DNA from: SMYC01 sp965197495 | Lineage (GTDB): Bacteria > Acidobacteriota > Vicinamibacteria > Marinacidobacterales > SMYC01 | Reading direction: 5' to 3' | DNA: 64,000 bases | Assembly: GCA_965197495.1 (NCBI GenBank) | Contig: OZ240210.1 | Location: 8,370,001 to 8,434,000 of the forward strand | Shown: positions 7,827 to 17,237 of the stretch, in pieces | How the letters are laid out: each line of letters starts with the position of its first letter | Position numbering within the stretch: position 1 is the first letter of the stretch | Translations under genes and position numbers: made by a program | Notes under the pieces: generated by a model | Seen by the model: the letters and a program-made list of their open reading frames with translations, nothing else | Databases searched by the model: none | What the model was told of the DNA's origin: nothing

Positions 7827-8984
7827 TCAGGAAATCATGATCGTGCGCGGATGTTGGGAATTGTCTTCCAGGAACGTCTTCTTGTTCGCGAGGTCTTCGC
7901 GAACCGGCTGGACCCGTCCTTCGGCATCCGTCACCCTCGAGACCAACGTGTGCTCTCCAGGGCTTGCGCCCGTCCACGTATACGTGAAGAGCTTCCAAGA
8001 ATATTTGCCCTCCGAGGGCTCCATCGTCGCTTTTTGCCACTGGCCGTCATCGACACGAACCTCTACGGACTGGAGCGGTGTCCCGTCGTTCAGAACGAAA
8101 CCGAGCGCTTTATACGTGTCGCCCTGGTGGCTTACGCGGGCAATGACCGACTTCAGCCGCATGTGCGTGATGGCGGACTCTTTCCATTTCATTTCGCCGC
8201 CAACCATCTCGCCGCGCAATGTGCGGTACCAGCGGGCCTGGTATTTACCGAGATAGGGATCGTGCTGCAGATGGATGTTGGCGAGCCATTTCACATTGGG
8301 GGCGCCGTACCAGCCGGGCATGATGAGGCGCAGCGGAAAGCCCTGATGGATGCTCAGCGGCGCGCCGTTCATTTCGGTGGCAATGAAGGGCTCCGGCGTC
8401 ATCGCTCTGTCAATGGTGATGCTGCGGCCATATTGCTGTTCGACTTCGTATTTGCGGCCTCGGAACTCCACTTCCTCTGTGCCGCTATCGGCGCCGAAGA
8501 AAACCACTTCGTGTGCGTTGTCTTGGACGCCGACTTTATTCAAAACGTCACGAAGCCGGACACCTTTCCAGCGCGCGTTCGAGGCGAGAGCCTGCATGGC
8601 GCGGGCGCTGTTGCCGGAGCATTCGAATCCGGCGACGAGCTCGGTCTCACCGATCGCCTTGAGCTCGTCGATCGACAAATCCGTCGGGTGGTCGACCATC
8701 CCGGTCACTTTGAGGTGGAACGTTGAGGCGTCGATCTGTGGATGCCCGTGGTGCTGCGTCGTGAAGAACTCGTCGGCGGGAGTGTAGGGGCCGTCGATCT
8801 TGCGAATATCGTAGAAACGCCTCGTCGGACCGCGATCCGTCTTCCACTCATCCGGGTAATCGGTGAACGGGACGAGCGCCTCTCCTTGTGCGAGAGCGGG
8901 GAAAGCCCATTCAGGTAAGGCAAGAGCGCCTAGCCCGACCACGCTTCCTCGGAGGATGTCGCGTCGTGTCAGCTCGTTCGTCAT
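7827..8984 (-). CDS. Sulfite oxidase-like molybdopterin oxidoreductase with Tat signal
   Basis: 385 residues starting at ATG 8984, chosen because AAGGGGGA lies 9 bases upstream and the N-terminus is then a twin-arginine signal (MTNELTRRDILRGSVVGLGA). The oxidoreductase molybdopterin domain follows: the Mo-coordinating Cys is in VAGFECSGNSARAM, with WKGVRLRDVL and HQGFPLRLIMPGWYGAPNVK as family motifs. A C-terminal Ig-like dimerisation domain (LNDGTPLQSVEVRVDDGQW) completes the SoxC/sulfite-oxidase architecture. It should be exported folded with its cofactor to the periplasm. No cytochrome or heme-binding partner gene is adjacent, so its electron acceptor and substrate remain unknown. Confidence 0.85.
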   Translation of the reverse strand: MTNELTRRDILRGSVVGLGALALPEWAFPALAQGEALVPFTDYPDEWKTDRGPTRRFYDIRKIDGPYTPADEFFTTQHHGHPQIDASTFHLKVTGMVDHPTDLSIDELKAIGETELVAGFECSGNSARAMQALASNARWKGVRLRDVLNKVGVQDNAHEVVFFGADSGTEEVEFRGRKYEVEQQYGRSITIDRAMTPEPFIATEMNGAPLSIHQGFPLRLIMPGWYGAPNVKWLANIHLQHDPYLGKYQARWYRTLRGEMVGGEMKWKESAITHMRLKSVIARVSHQGDTYKALGFVLNDGTPLQSVEVRVDDGQWQKATMEPSEGKYSWKLFTYTWTGASPGEHTLVSRVTDAEGRVQPVREDLANKKTFLEDNSQHPRTIMIS

Positions 8985-9057
8985 GAGTTTCGTCCCCCTT
9001 TTCATGCTTGTTTCGCGAAACGCAGTTCTATCACGATCGCCCCCGACCGTGCCAACC

Positions 9058-10500
9058 TCACCGCAGACCCCGCGGCCGTCGGAACGCGGGCTTTCCACTC
9101 CCGGGCTCGCCCACGACGCGCCCCTCTTCGTAAACGATCTCGCCGCGGCGGATCGTCGTGACGGGCCAACCCTTGACGGCCCACCCTTCGAAGGGCGTGT
9201 AGTCCGAGCGCGACGGGTCGTCTGCAGCACTCGCGATACGCTCGAGGTCCGGGTCGAGGATCGCAATATCGGCGATCGAGCCCTCGCGCAGCACGCCTCG
9301 CTCCGGGTAGAGGCCGAAGGTTTTCGCCGCCTTCGTCGACGTGACCTCGACGAAACGCTCCTCGGTAAGACGCCCCTTGCGGACACCTTCGGAGAAGAGA
9401 ACGGGGAGCATGAAACGGAGGTCGCTCACACCAGGCCGGAGCCGACCGATATCGAGCTCGGGATCCATCTTCTGCGCGCGGGTCCACGGCGCGTGATCGG
9501 TAGCGAGGAAATCGATCCGCCCGTCCACGAGACCGCGCCACATCGCGTCGACGTCGGTCGCCGAGCGCAGGGGCGGCTGGCCGACATAGAGCGGACCGTC
9601 CTCTCCTGCGAGCCGCTCTTGTGTGAAGTAGAGGTAGAGCGGCCTCGTTTCGATTGTAAGAGGCGTGAGGGGCAAGCCCGCCCTGCGGCGCGCGGTGTCG
9701 AGGGAGCGCTTCGATGAGAGATGCACCAAGTGCATGGGAGCGCGTGTGTACTCGCATAGCGCCACGGCTTCCGCGGTGGCCGCTACTTCTGCGATCTCCG
9801 GACGGCTCTCCGCGTAGTGACGCAACGAGGTCCTGCCTTCGGCGCGCAGGCGCTCGAGCGTCGCGCGCAGCAGAACGCCATCTTCGCAGTGCATCAAAGT
9901 GACGACCCCGGCATCCCGTGCAGCTTCGAGGAGTGCTATGAACGCCGCCCGGTGCTCGCCGAAATCGGGCCGCGTCATAAAGACCTTGTGGCTCGGCTGA
10001 TCCAAGGCCGCGAGCTCGGGCATGAGCGTCGCGAAGTCCGGGCTCGGCGGCCAGGTCGAAGCGTGGAAGAAGACATCTCCAATCGCGCTCTTCCCGACTT
10101 CACCGAGCCAGCGCTTCGTCGCATCGACCGCGTTCTCGCCGTCTTCCGGATAGGCAAAAGTGCCCACCGTCGTGATGCCGCCCGCCACCGCCGCCGAGGT
10201 ACCGGTGGTGAGGTCGTCGACGAAGGAACCTTGAAGATGCGTGTGAGGATCGATGCCGCCGGGGATGACGAGCTGGTCGGTAGCGTCGAGGACACGCGCG
10301 CCGGCGGGGATGTCGAGCGCGGGCCCGATCTCCGCGATGAGCTCGCCCGATAGGCGCAAGTCGGCCACTTGGCTAGAATCGGCGTTGACCACGCGTCCGC
10401 CGCGGATGACGATCTCCGTCGAGGTTTGACTGGCTGAAGCGCGAGCCATCCATCCGGCGGCGGCCGCGCCTATGTGGTGGAGTGCCTCGCGCCGGTTCAT
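9058..10500 (-). CDS. Hydantoinase/dihydropyrimidinase-type amidohydrolase
   Basis: 480 residues. After a twin-arginine-like leader (MNRREALHHIGAAAAG) the protein shows the full binuclear amidohydrolase set: GGIDPHTHLQ (first H-x-H), SHKVFMTR (Lys that is carboxylated to bridge the metals), TLMHCED (His), MHLVHLSS (His) and FLATDHAPW (Asp). Length and motif order fit the D-hydantoinase/dihydropyrimidinase/allantoinase group, which open cyclic amide rings. A leader is unusual for this normally cytoplasmic family, so the enzyme may be periplasmic. Its start is only 40 bases from a divergent serine hydrolase relic. Confidence 0.8.
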   Translation of the reverse strand: MNRREALHHIGAAAAGWMARASASQTSTEIVIRGGRVVNADSSQVADLRLSGELIAEIGPALDIPAGARVLDATDQLVIPGGIDPHTHLQGSFVDDLTTGTSAAVAGGITTVGTFAYPEDGENAVDATKRWLGEVGKSAIGDVFFHASTWPPSPDFATLMPELAALDQPSHKVFMTRPDFGEHRAAFIALLEAARDAGVVTLMHCEDGVLLRATLERLRAEGRTSLRHYAESRPEIAEVAATAEAVALCEYTRAPMHLVHLSSKRSLDTARRRAGLPLTPLTIETRPLYLYFTQERLAGEDGPLYVGQPPLRSATDVDAMWRGLVDGRIDFLATDHAPWTRAQKMDPELDIGRLRPGVSDLRFMLPVLFSEGVRKGRLTEERFVEVTSTKAAKTFGLYPERGVLREGSIADIAILDPDLERIASAADDPSRSDYTPFEGWAVKGWPVTTIRRGEIVYEEGRVVGEPGSGKPAFRRPRGLR

Positions 10501-10541
10501 GGTAGGAGAAATTGTGTCATGCTACGCCCGTGTTGCACAGG

Positions 10542-10859
10542 ATGTTCGCCGTATTAGCAGCCGTGGCAGTCCTTCGCACTGCTTCTGCACAGGACGCGGC
10601 GTCGATCGCGGAAATCGTCCTACCGCTCTTGAAGCAATATAACGTCCCCGGCGCAGCGGTCGCCGTGATCCGGGATGGTGAGATCGCGCTCGTTCGTGGT
10701 TTCGGATCGCTTCGGGCTGGCGAGAATGCCCCGGTCGGCGAGCGAACGGTTTTCCAGGCCGCGTCTCTCAGTAAGCCTGTCGTGGCTTACGGGGTGCACC
10801 TGCTGTTGCGCCTACGCGCGGGTGATCGAGATCCCGACACCCCATTAGTCAACCTGTGA
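10542..10859 (+). pseudogene. Truncated serine beta-lactamase-like hydrolase
   Basis: The first ~105 residues of a class C beta-lactamase-family protein: signal peptide (MFAVLAAVAVLRTASAQ), LLKQYNVPGAAVAVIRDGEI, and the S-x-x-K catalytic motif in FQAASLSKPVVAYGV. The family is normally 380-550 residues; here an in-frame TGA at 10857 ends it and nothing homologous follows. A 3' deletion relic. An upstream GTG (10530) or TTG (10512) could also be the start. Confidence 0.7.
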
Positions 10860-10973
10860 CGCTTTCCGGCTCGGCATTCCCTTGCCCGAGGACGCGCCGA
10901 CGTCGACACAAGAGCGGGCCTACACGGCGCTCATTTGGTACACGCCGTAGGTGGGCGGAGGTAAGTTGACGGC

Positions 10974-11753
10974 GTGACGTCGAGCCCACTCACTTGTCCG
11001 AAGTGCGGCGCCGAAGCGCTCGGGAAGTATTGCAACCAGTGCGGCGAGCCACTCCGTGCGGTCTGCAAGGCGTGTGGCACCGAGGCGCCGCCCAGATCGC
11101 GCTTTTGTCCCGAGTGTGGGGCGTCTTTCAAGGGGGCGACGCCGAAGAAGCCGCCGGTGGCGTCCTCCTCGCGGGACGCGTTTGTGACGCCGTGGACCGT
11201 CGCCGGTGGCATCGGTGTCGTGCTCGCGGCGGTCGGGGCGTTCTTGATGCTCGACCCAAAAAGTACGCCGCCGCCGTCTTCGAGCGCCCCCGCCGCGAGT
11301 CGGGCGACGAACGCACCACCGGACATCTCGTCTATGTCGCCGAGCGAGGCTGCGGAGCGGATCTTCAATCGAATCATGACGGCCGCTGAACGAGGCGACC
11401 TGGGGGAAGCCCAGAGGGTCGTGCCCATGGCCCTTCAGGCCTATGGCCAGCTGGGCGAACTCGACAATGATGGCCACTACCACGTGGGTCTTCTACACGT
11501 GACCGTAGGCGACACCGGTAGCGCGCAGGCAGAGCTCGACGTGATCCGCCAATCGGTGCCCAACCATCTTCTGGGCATCCAGCTCGAGCACGCGATTGCG
11601 CAGGCGCTCGGCGACAAGGACCAGGTGAGACAGGCCTATCGCAGCTTTCTGGACGCTTACGACGCGGAGATCGCGACGGGGCGGGCGGAATATCGGGGGC
11701 ATCGAGGCGGTATCGACAGTTTTCGAGACCGCGCGGCGGAGGCGATCCCTTAG
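10974..11753 (+). CDS. Double zinc-ribbon membrane protein with helical C-terminal domain
   Basis: 259 residues, GTG start. Residues 8-50 carry two zinc ribbons: CPKCG...YCNQCG and CKACG...FCPECG. A single membrane helix follows (about residues 75-95, WTVAGGIGVVLAAVGAFLML), then a Pro/Ser/Ala linker and a helical region (RIMTAAERGDLGEAQRVVP to LDAYDAEI) resembling TPR-like repeats. The layout suggests cytosolic zinc ribbons and a periplasmic helical domain. I do not recognise a named family. The partner cannot be deduced from the neighbours. Confidence 0.7.
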   Translation: MTSSPLTCPKCGAEALGKYCNQCGEPLRAVCKACGTEAPPRSRFCPECGASFKGATPKKPPVASSSRDAFVTPWTVAGGIGVVLAAVGAFLMLDPKSTPPPSSSAPAASRATNAPPDISSMSPSEAAERIFNRIMTAAERGDLGEAQRVVPMALQAYGQLGELDNDGHYHVGLLHVTVGDTGSAQAELDVIRQSVPNHLLGIQLEHAIAQALGDKDQVRQAYRSFLDAYDAEIATGRAEYRGHRGGIDSFRDRAAEAIP

Positions 11754-11780
11754 GGCCCGGTTTGCTAGACTGTCTCGATC

Positions 11781-12197
11781 GTGACGTTACTGGACCTCCA
11801 AGCCGGCCCCCACCGTTTCAAGGCGCGTTTCGAGGAAGAACGTGCCCCCAAGACCTGCGCCCGATTTCGAGAGCTTCTCCCGTTCGAGAACAAAGTCATT
11901 CACTCTCGCTGGAGCGGCGAAGCGGTTTGGATCCCTCTAGGCGAGCTCGATGCGAAGTTGACATTCGAGAATCACACGAGCCATCCCTCGCGCGGGGATA
12001 TCTTGCTTTACCCTGGCGGCTTCAGCGACACGGAGATTTTGTTCGCCTACGGGAGCGCTCTGTTCGCGAGCAAGATGGGGCAGCTCGCAGGGAATCATTT
12101 TCTGACGGTCGTCGAAGGAATCGATGAGCTGGAGACGTTTTTTAAGCTCGTGCTCTGGGAAGGCGCTCAAGACATCGTGTTTCGCATTGCGGGGTGA
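11781..12197 (+). CDS. DUF3830 family protein (cyclophilin-like fold)
   Basis: 138 residues. ERAPKTCARFRELLPFENKV, HSRWSGEAVWIPL, ENHTSHPSRGDILLYPGGF and LFAYGSALFASKMGQLAGNH are the characteristic blocks of DUF3830, a small protein with a cyclophilin-like fold often found with amidohydrolases and transporters. Full length for the family. Its TGA overlaps the GTG of the next gene, indicating translational coupling to the PQQ-type propeller protein. Biochemical role unknown. Confidence 0.8.
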   Translation: MTLLDLQAGPHRFKARFEEERAPKTCARFRELLPFENKVIHSRWSGEAVWIPLGELDAKLTFENHTSHPSRGDILLYPGGFSDTEILFAYGSALFASKMGQLAGNHFLTVVEGIDELETFFKLVLWEGAQDIVFRIAG

Positions 12198-13456
12198 CTG
12201 ATGAAAATTCGAAAACGACGAAAAAGATTTGCGTGATTGCTCTTTTCACCGGGCTAGCCACAGCCGAAGCCGACGACTGGCATCAGTGGGGCGGACCCGA
12301 TCGTAATTTTCACGTATCGTCGACCGGACTCAACGCGTCGTGGGGGCCGGACGGCCCCGAAAGGCTGTGGAGCCGTGCGCTCGGAGAGGGCTATTCGAAC
12401 ATCGTTGCGAGCAGCGATCGGCTCTTCACCCTGTACCGTGACGACGAGACGGAAGTCGTCGTCTCCCTCGACGCGGCGACGGGTCAAACGCGTTGGGAGC
12501 ATCGCTACAACGCTTCGCTCAAAGAGGACATGGGCTATGGCACGTGGCTCCGTCAAGGCGGGGCGGGACCGTACTCGACGCCGCTCTTGCTCGGCGGCGT
12601 GCTCTACGCGGTTGGCGTCACGGGAAAGTTTCACGCTTTCGACGCGAGCTCCGGCAACATCCTCTGGTCTCACGATCTCGACGAAATGTTCGACATGTCG
12701 GGATATAGCGGTTTTGCACCGAGCCCTATCGCCCATGGTGGTAACGTCATTCTTCCTGTCGGTGGCCGTGGACAGGCGGTGGTAGCCTTCGATCTCGAAA
12801 GCGGCGCCGTCGCTTGGAAGAATCAAGATTTCCGCCTCGCGCCCGCGTCCCCCCTGTTGATTGATGTCGACGGCGAAGAGCAGCTCGTCGTCTTCACCCC
12901 GGACGACGTTGTCGGCCTCGACCCGGATGACGGCACGCTTTTATGGAGCCATCCGCACGCCACGAATTACGGCCTGAACATCAGCACGCCCGTTTGGGGT
13001 GAAGGAAATTTGTTGTTTTCCTCGTCCGCCTATAACGGCGGCAGCCGCGTCATTCGGCTGACTCGCGAAGGCGGCAGGACGATAGCCGAGGAGCTCTGGT
13101 CCACGAACCGGCTTCGGCTTCACTTTGGAAACGCTATACGCGTCGGCGATTTCATCTACGGAACGAGCGGGGATTTCGGGCCGGCGTTCTTCATCGCCGT
13201 GAACATCCACACCGGCGAGGAAGTCTGGCGGGAGCGAACCTTCGGCCGCTCTCAGATGGTTTATGCCGATGGGATGTTCGTGATCGTCGACGAGGGGGGC
13301 GACCTCGCCCTCGCCAAGCCCACTGCCGGAGGCCTCGACGTGCGCGCGCGCGCGGAGCTTCTCACCGAAAATGCTTGGACCCCACCCACGCTCGTGGGAA
13401 CGCGCCTCTACGTTCGGGATCGAAAGAACGTCGTGGCGGTGGAGCTCGGCGAATAG
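12194..13456 (+). CDS. PQQ-like beta-propeller protein (BamB-type repeats)
   Basis: 420 residues. A short hydrophobic leader (KICVIALFTGLATAEA) precedes repeated blades with the signature A-x-D-x-x-x-G-x-x-x-W: SLDAATGQTRWEHRY, AFDASSGNILWSHDL, AFDLESGAVAWKNQD, GLDPDDGTLLWSHPH, AVNIHTGEEVWRERT. WHQWGGPDRN at the front is typical of secreted PQQ-binding-like proteins of Acidobacteriota and Planctomycetota. The GTG start overlaps the DUF3830 stop. Whether it binds PQQ or is a structural propeller cannot be told. Confidence 0.8.
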   Translation: MTDENSKTTKKICVIALFTGLATAEADDWHQWGGPDRNFHVSSTGLNASWGPDGPERLWSRALGEGYSNIVASSDRLFTLYRDDETEVVVSLDAATGQTRWEHRYNASLKEDMGYGTWLRQGGAGPYSTPLLLGGVLYAVGVTGKFHAFDASSGNILWSHDLDEMFDMSGYSGFAPSPIAHGGNVILPVGGRGQAVVAFDLESGAVAWKNQDFRLAPASPLLIDVDGEEQLVVFTPDDVVGLDPDDGTLLWSHPHATNYGLNISTPVWGEGNLLFSSSAYNGGSRVIRLTREGGRTIAEELWSTNRLRLHFGNAIRVGDFIYGTSGDFGPAFFIAVNIHTGEEVWRERTFGRSQMVYADGMFVIVDEGGDLALAKPTAGGLDVRARAELLTENAWTPPTLVGTRLYVRDRKNVVAVELGE

Positions 13457-13486
13457 AGTTGTTCCGCAGGAAACGTCTCGGCTTTT

Positions 13487-15050
13487 TTAGTCGTGCGAAG
13501 GAGCGAGCTGATTTAGCTTTTCGAACCAGTTGACGACGAAATTGAGTTCGGTGGGGTCCGACGCGGAGTCTTCGCTGCGTATCATCAGGAACCGCTGTCC
13601 AGTTGGATCGATGTCGTAGGCGCGACCGGCGTAGTGCAAGTACTCGCCGCTGAACAAGACTTTGGGCTCACTCGCAACGAAAGATGGTGTGGTCTGGATC
13701 CTTATGATCATCATCGCATCGCCGATGCGATAGAAGAGCTCGTCCCCGCTGGGCGCCCACACCGGCACCGCTCCTCCTCGATTCGAGATTTGTCGTTTGT
13801 CGCCGAGCTCCGGGAAGCGCCGCACGTACACCTCCAGACGCCCCGTTTCGCTGGACTCGTACGCAACAAAGCGGCTGTCCGGAGAGAAGAAGGGGGAATA
13901 GGCATCCTCGGTACCGGGTAGGACGTTCTCTTCGAGCTGGTCGAACTGTCGTTCGACGAGACGTCGGGTGCCGTCGATTCTCGCAACATACACGAGGCGA
14001 GTTCCATCAGGTGCGAGAGCCATCTTGCCATCGGGCGCTTCATCGAGCTTGACCTTTAGTTTCCGTACAGGTCCAGGCAGAGTGGAACCTCCATTGAAGA
14101 GCCAGAGAGCGAGAGCACTCATCATCGCGGCGACGAACAAAGAGCCGGCGACCAAGCGCGCCGTGGACCGGAGGGAGGGAGCCGCTGTCGCATGGCTCGG
14201 AGACGTCTCGTCAAAGATGAACCATGCGTCACCGATGTCGCGAAGCCGGCGTCTCTTATCCTTCATCAAACAACGCTGAAGAAGCCTCGAGATATTGGAT
14301 GTCAAGTCAGGCAGAGCATTCCAGTCGGGCTCTCGTTCAAGAATCCTGGCGATCGTTTCGGCTGCGGTGGTCCCGAGAAAAGGCACGCTACCGCTAATCG
14401 CTTCATAGAAGCAGCAACCAAATGCCCAAATGTCCGCCCGCTTGTCTACGGTCTCCCCGCGCGCCTGTTCCGGGCTCATGTACGGCGCGGTACCCAAGAT
14501 CACTCCAGACTGGGTGTTTCCGCGTCGTAACGTCGGGGACTGCGAGAGGTCGTCGCTTGGGCCACTAGGTCTGAACGCTTTTGCGAGACCAAAATCGAGT
14601 ATCTTCACCCTCCCTTCTGGCGTAATCATTATGTTGGCGGGCTTCAGGTCCCGATGGATAACCCCTTTTTCGTGCGCGGCATCAAGGCCTTCGGCAACTT
14701 GAGCGAACAGCCGCACGGCTTCGTCAACGGGGATCGGTCCACGCGCGATCCGCTCCGCCAACGTCTCCCCTTCGACGAGCTCCATCGTCAGGAAGTGCAC
14801 ATCCTGTTCCTCTTCCAAATCGAAGATTGTCGCGATGTTGGATGGTTCAGCGAAGCTAGCAATCTTGCTTCACGCTCGAACCGCGCCAGGCGCTCCTCGT
14901 TCTGCGCGAACTCGTCGGGCAGGACTTTGAGAGCGACCTCTCGGCCGAGCTTAGTGTCTCGCGCCCAGATACACTTTGCCCTGTACCGCCAGAGCCCAGC
15001 TCGGAGAGAACCTCGTAGTTGCCGAGGCGGGTGCCGGGTCGGAGGGGCAT
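13487..15050 (-). pseudogene. Ser/Thr protein kinase with TolB-like propeller tail, frameshifted
   Basis: The start MPLRPGTRLGNYEVLSELGS (15050) and the main body (14818-13487) are in different frames. Between 14990 and 14830 the sequence makes sense only if two extra bases are removed (near GGTACAGGGCAAAG and CTGGGCGCGAG) and one added (near CATCCAACATCG), giving the expected glycine loop and the ALKVLPDEF lysine. The rest is intact: MELVEGETLAERI, HRDLKPANIM, DFGLAK, APYMSPEQARG, a membrane helix (VAGSLFVAAMMSALALWLF) and propeller repeats (FFSPDSRFVAYESSETGRLE). Acidobacteria carry many of these receptor kinases. Three independent indels in 160 bases point to decay. Confidence 0.75.
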
Positions 15051-15052
15051 TG

Positions 15053-15640
15053 CTAGTTGTCCGTGGGAACGAGTCGCTTTAATTCCTCGAACCAGTTGAG
15101 GACGAGGATGAGCTCGCTCGGCGGCGGTTCCGACCTGCTTTCGTCAATCATCACGAAGTGTTCGCCATCGGGTGTCACATCGTACTCGACGTACCGGTCG
15201 CTCAGACTCTCGAATAGAAGCCTCGGCTTTCCGAGGGTGGGCTCTCCGTCCGTATTGATGGCGACAACCATCACCTTGCTACCGTTGCGGTAGAAGAGCT
15301 CCCGGCCATTCCGGTGCCATGTGGATAGGATGCCCCCTCCCGTCGAAACCGGCCGTTTCCCCCCGAGCTGGCTAGCGGGCAAACGTAGATCTCGTATTGC
15401 CCTGACTCGTCGGACTCGTAGGCAATCCACCGTCCGTCGGGGGAGAACGCGGCACGGCGTTCGTTGGACTTCGTCTGTAAGAACGGCCGCGGCACTCGCT
15501 CACCTTCCATCGACAGCAGCCAGATGTCCCATCCCGTTTCACGACCCGACTCGGCGAAGGCCAGTATCCTTCCGTCGGGAGACCAGGAACGGGGGATTTG
15601 GCGGAATTCGCTGGTGGTGAGCCGCTCGGGTGGTGCGCGT
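15053..15640 (-). pseudogene. C-terminal TolB-like propeller fragment of a second kinase gene
   Basis: Minus-strand blades RSWSPDGRILAFAESGRETG, AAFSPDGRWIAYESDESGQY, HRNGRELFYRNGSKVMVVAI and ending ELILVLNWFEELKRLVPTDN closely parallel the tail of the kinase gene next door (NFVVNWFEKLNQLAPSHD). A frameshift near 15360 splits it, and its upstream part is missing where the transposase begins at about 15650. It probably was a tandem paralogue of the downstream kinase whose kinase domain was removed by the insertion. Confidence 0.65.
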
Positions 15641-15695
15641 ATGGTGCAGAAACTCCGCCGGCCGACTCCTGCAGCCGTAAGTAGCTTCCGCTACG

Positions 15696-16784
15696 ATGCT
15701 TGCGATGAACACGATGCGCACAATCGTCCGGCCACATATCTTCCTTGTCTGCCTCTTGGCGGGTTGGCTCAACCGGGAGCAGCAGAAGATCCTCGAGTAC
15801 CTTCAAGAGGAGAACAGCATTTTGAAAGAGCAGCTTGATGGGCGGCTTCGTTTGAGTGATGAGCAACGGCGGCGGCTCGCTGTAAAGGGCAAGGAGCTTG
15901 GCCGGAAACTGCTCGAGGAAGTGGCGACTCTGGTCACCCCCGATACAATCCTTCGCTGGCACCGTCAGCTCATCGCGAGGAAGTGGACGTATCCTCGCGG
16001 CCCAACGGGCCGTCCGCCCGTCTCGCCAGAGATCGAGGAATTGGTCCTTCGCATGATCAAGTCGAACCCGTCTTGGGGCTACGCTCGAATCCAAGGAGCT
16101 GTGGCCAACCTCGGCCACAAGATCGCGCCGAACACGGTGAAGCGGATCTTGAAGGATCACGGTATCGAGCCGGCACCGCTTCGCCGACGAAGGACGACGT
16201 GGGTGCAGTTTCTTCGGAGTCACTGGGACACCCTTGCCGGTGCCGACTTCTTCACCACCGAAATCTGGACTCCCGCGGGTCTGGTCACGTTCTACGTCTT
16301 TTTCGTCATTCAACTGAAGACCCGTCGGGTCCATATGTCAACACCCACACCAAACCCGAACCGAGTCTTCATGAAACAAGTTGCGCTTGACCTTGCCGCG
16401 TTCGACGACAGCTTTCTCCGAGGCTACTCGCACCTCATCATCGACCGAGATTCGAAATACACCACGGAGTTTCGAGAAATTCTGAAGGAAAACGATGTGG
16501 ACGTCGTCCCGATTCCCCCAAAATCTCCGAACTGCAATCCTCACGCGGAGCGCTTCATGCGCTCCGTTAAGGAGGAGTGCCTGGATCGCATGATCTTGTT
16601 TGGCCGGAGCGCGCTGGAACGCGCTCTCCGCGAATATCGGCTCTATTATCTGCATGAGAGAAATCACCAGGGTCTCGGAAACCAGTTGCTCGATCCGAGT
16701 CCACAAGACGCGCATGGGCCCAACGTCCAATGTCGCGAGCGACTCGGCGGGCTACTTCGTTACTACTATCGTACAGCCGCTTGA
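15696..16784 (+). CDS. Integrase-core (DDE) transposase
   Basis: 362 residues, undamaged. Helical N-terminus (NREQQKILEYLQEENSILKE), helix-turn-helix around NPSWGYARIQGAVANLGHKI, then an rve-type catalytic core with the three acidic residues in GADFFTTEIW, IDRDSKYTTE and NPHAERFMRSVKEE. This is the single-ORF group of IS3/IS481-related transposases common in Acidobacteriota and Planctomycetota. I could not define terminal repeats. It abuts the propeller relic, whose 5' part it replaced. A truncated homologue lies at 57044-57778. Confidence 0.8.
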   Translation: MLAMNTMRTIVRPHIFLVCLLAGWLNREQQKILEYLQEENSILKEQLDGRLRLSDEQRRRLAVKGKELGRKLLEEVATLVTPDTILRWHRQLIARKWTYPRGPTGRPPVSPEIEELVLRMIKSNPSWGYARIQGAVANLGHKIAPNTVKRILKDHGIEPAPLRRRRTTWVQFLRSHWDTLAGADFFTTEIWTPAGLVTFYVFFVIQLKTRRVHMSTPTPNPNRVFMKQVALDLAAFDDSFLRGYSHLIIDRDSKYTTEFREILKENDVDVVPIPPKSPNCNPHAERFMRSVKEECLDRMILFGRSALERALREYRLYYLHERNHQGLGNQLLDPSPQDAHGPNVQCRERLGGLLRYYYRTAA

Positions 16785-17237
16785 CGACAACGATTGAACC
16801 TACGCGACGCGGAAACCCCACGTCCCTCGAGCGGATTCCCTTGTTTGCCACGCTTCCGAGCTGGCCTGGCGACCCGCGCGAGTTCTTGGGATAGACGTGG
16901 GATTACGGCTTGCGTCCGCTCCTAGCGCCGGACATTGACTCGACTCGCTTTTTGCACCAAACGGCTTGCTTCGTAAAATGTGCTTATTCGCGTAGGTCTG
17001 CGCGAGTATCCCGGTGGAAATGTCCCGGCGAGATCTCTCGAGGCACGAAGCTTGTCTTCCCTCGCGCTCCCACCTATAATCCCACTATCTCTGGCCATGT
17101 CCGACACGTGGTGAGCGGCGAAAGCGCTGTTGATCAGCGGAATGAGCCAAAGAGGCGGCTTGTTTCTACCGTTGGTCCACCGGGCGTCACGGCTGTGCCA
17201 ATGCTAACGAATCGTCAAGAGCACCCAAGGGACTGAT
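16785..17237. other. Intergenic stretch before the TIR gene
   Basis: No gene recognised. A short motif near 16962-16983 (cttgcttcgtaaaatgtgctta) recurs in similar form at 18905-18930 on the far side of the TIR locus. The start ATG at 17238 is preceded by aagggactgat, a weak ribosome-binding site. Confidence 0.4.

Noticed and set aside
9817..10353. Plus-strand frame opposite the hydantoinase
   Set aside because: All metal ligands of the amidohydrolase are on the minus strand; the plus frame has only high-GC composition.
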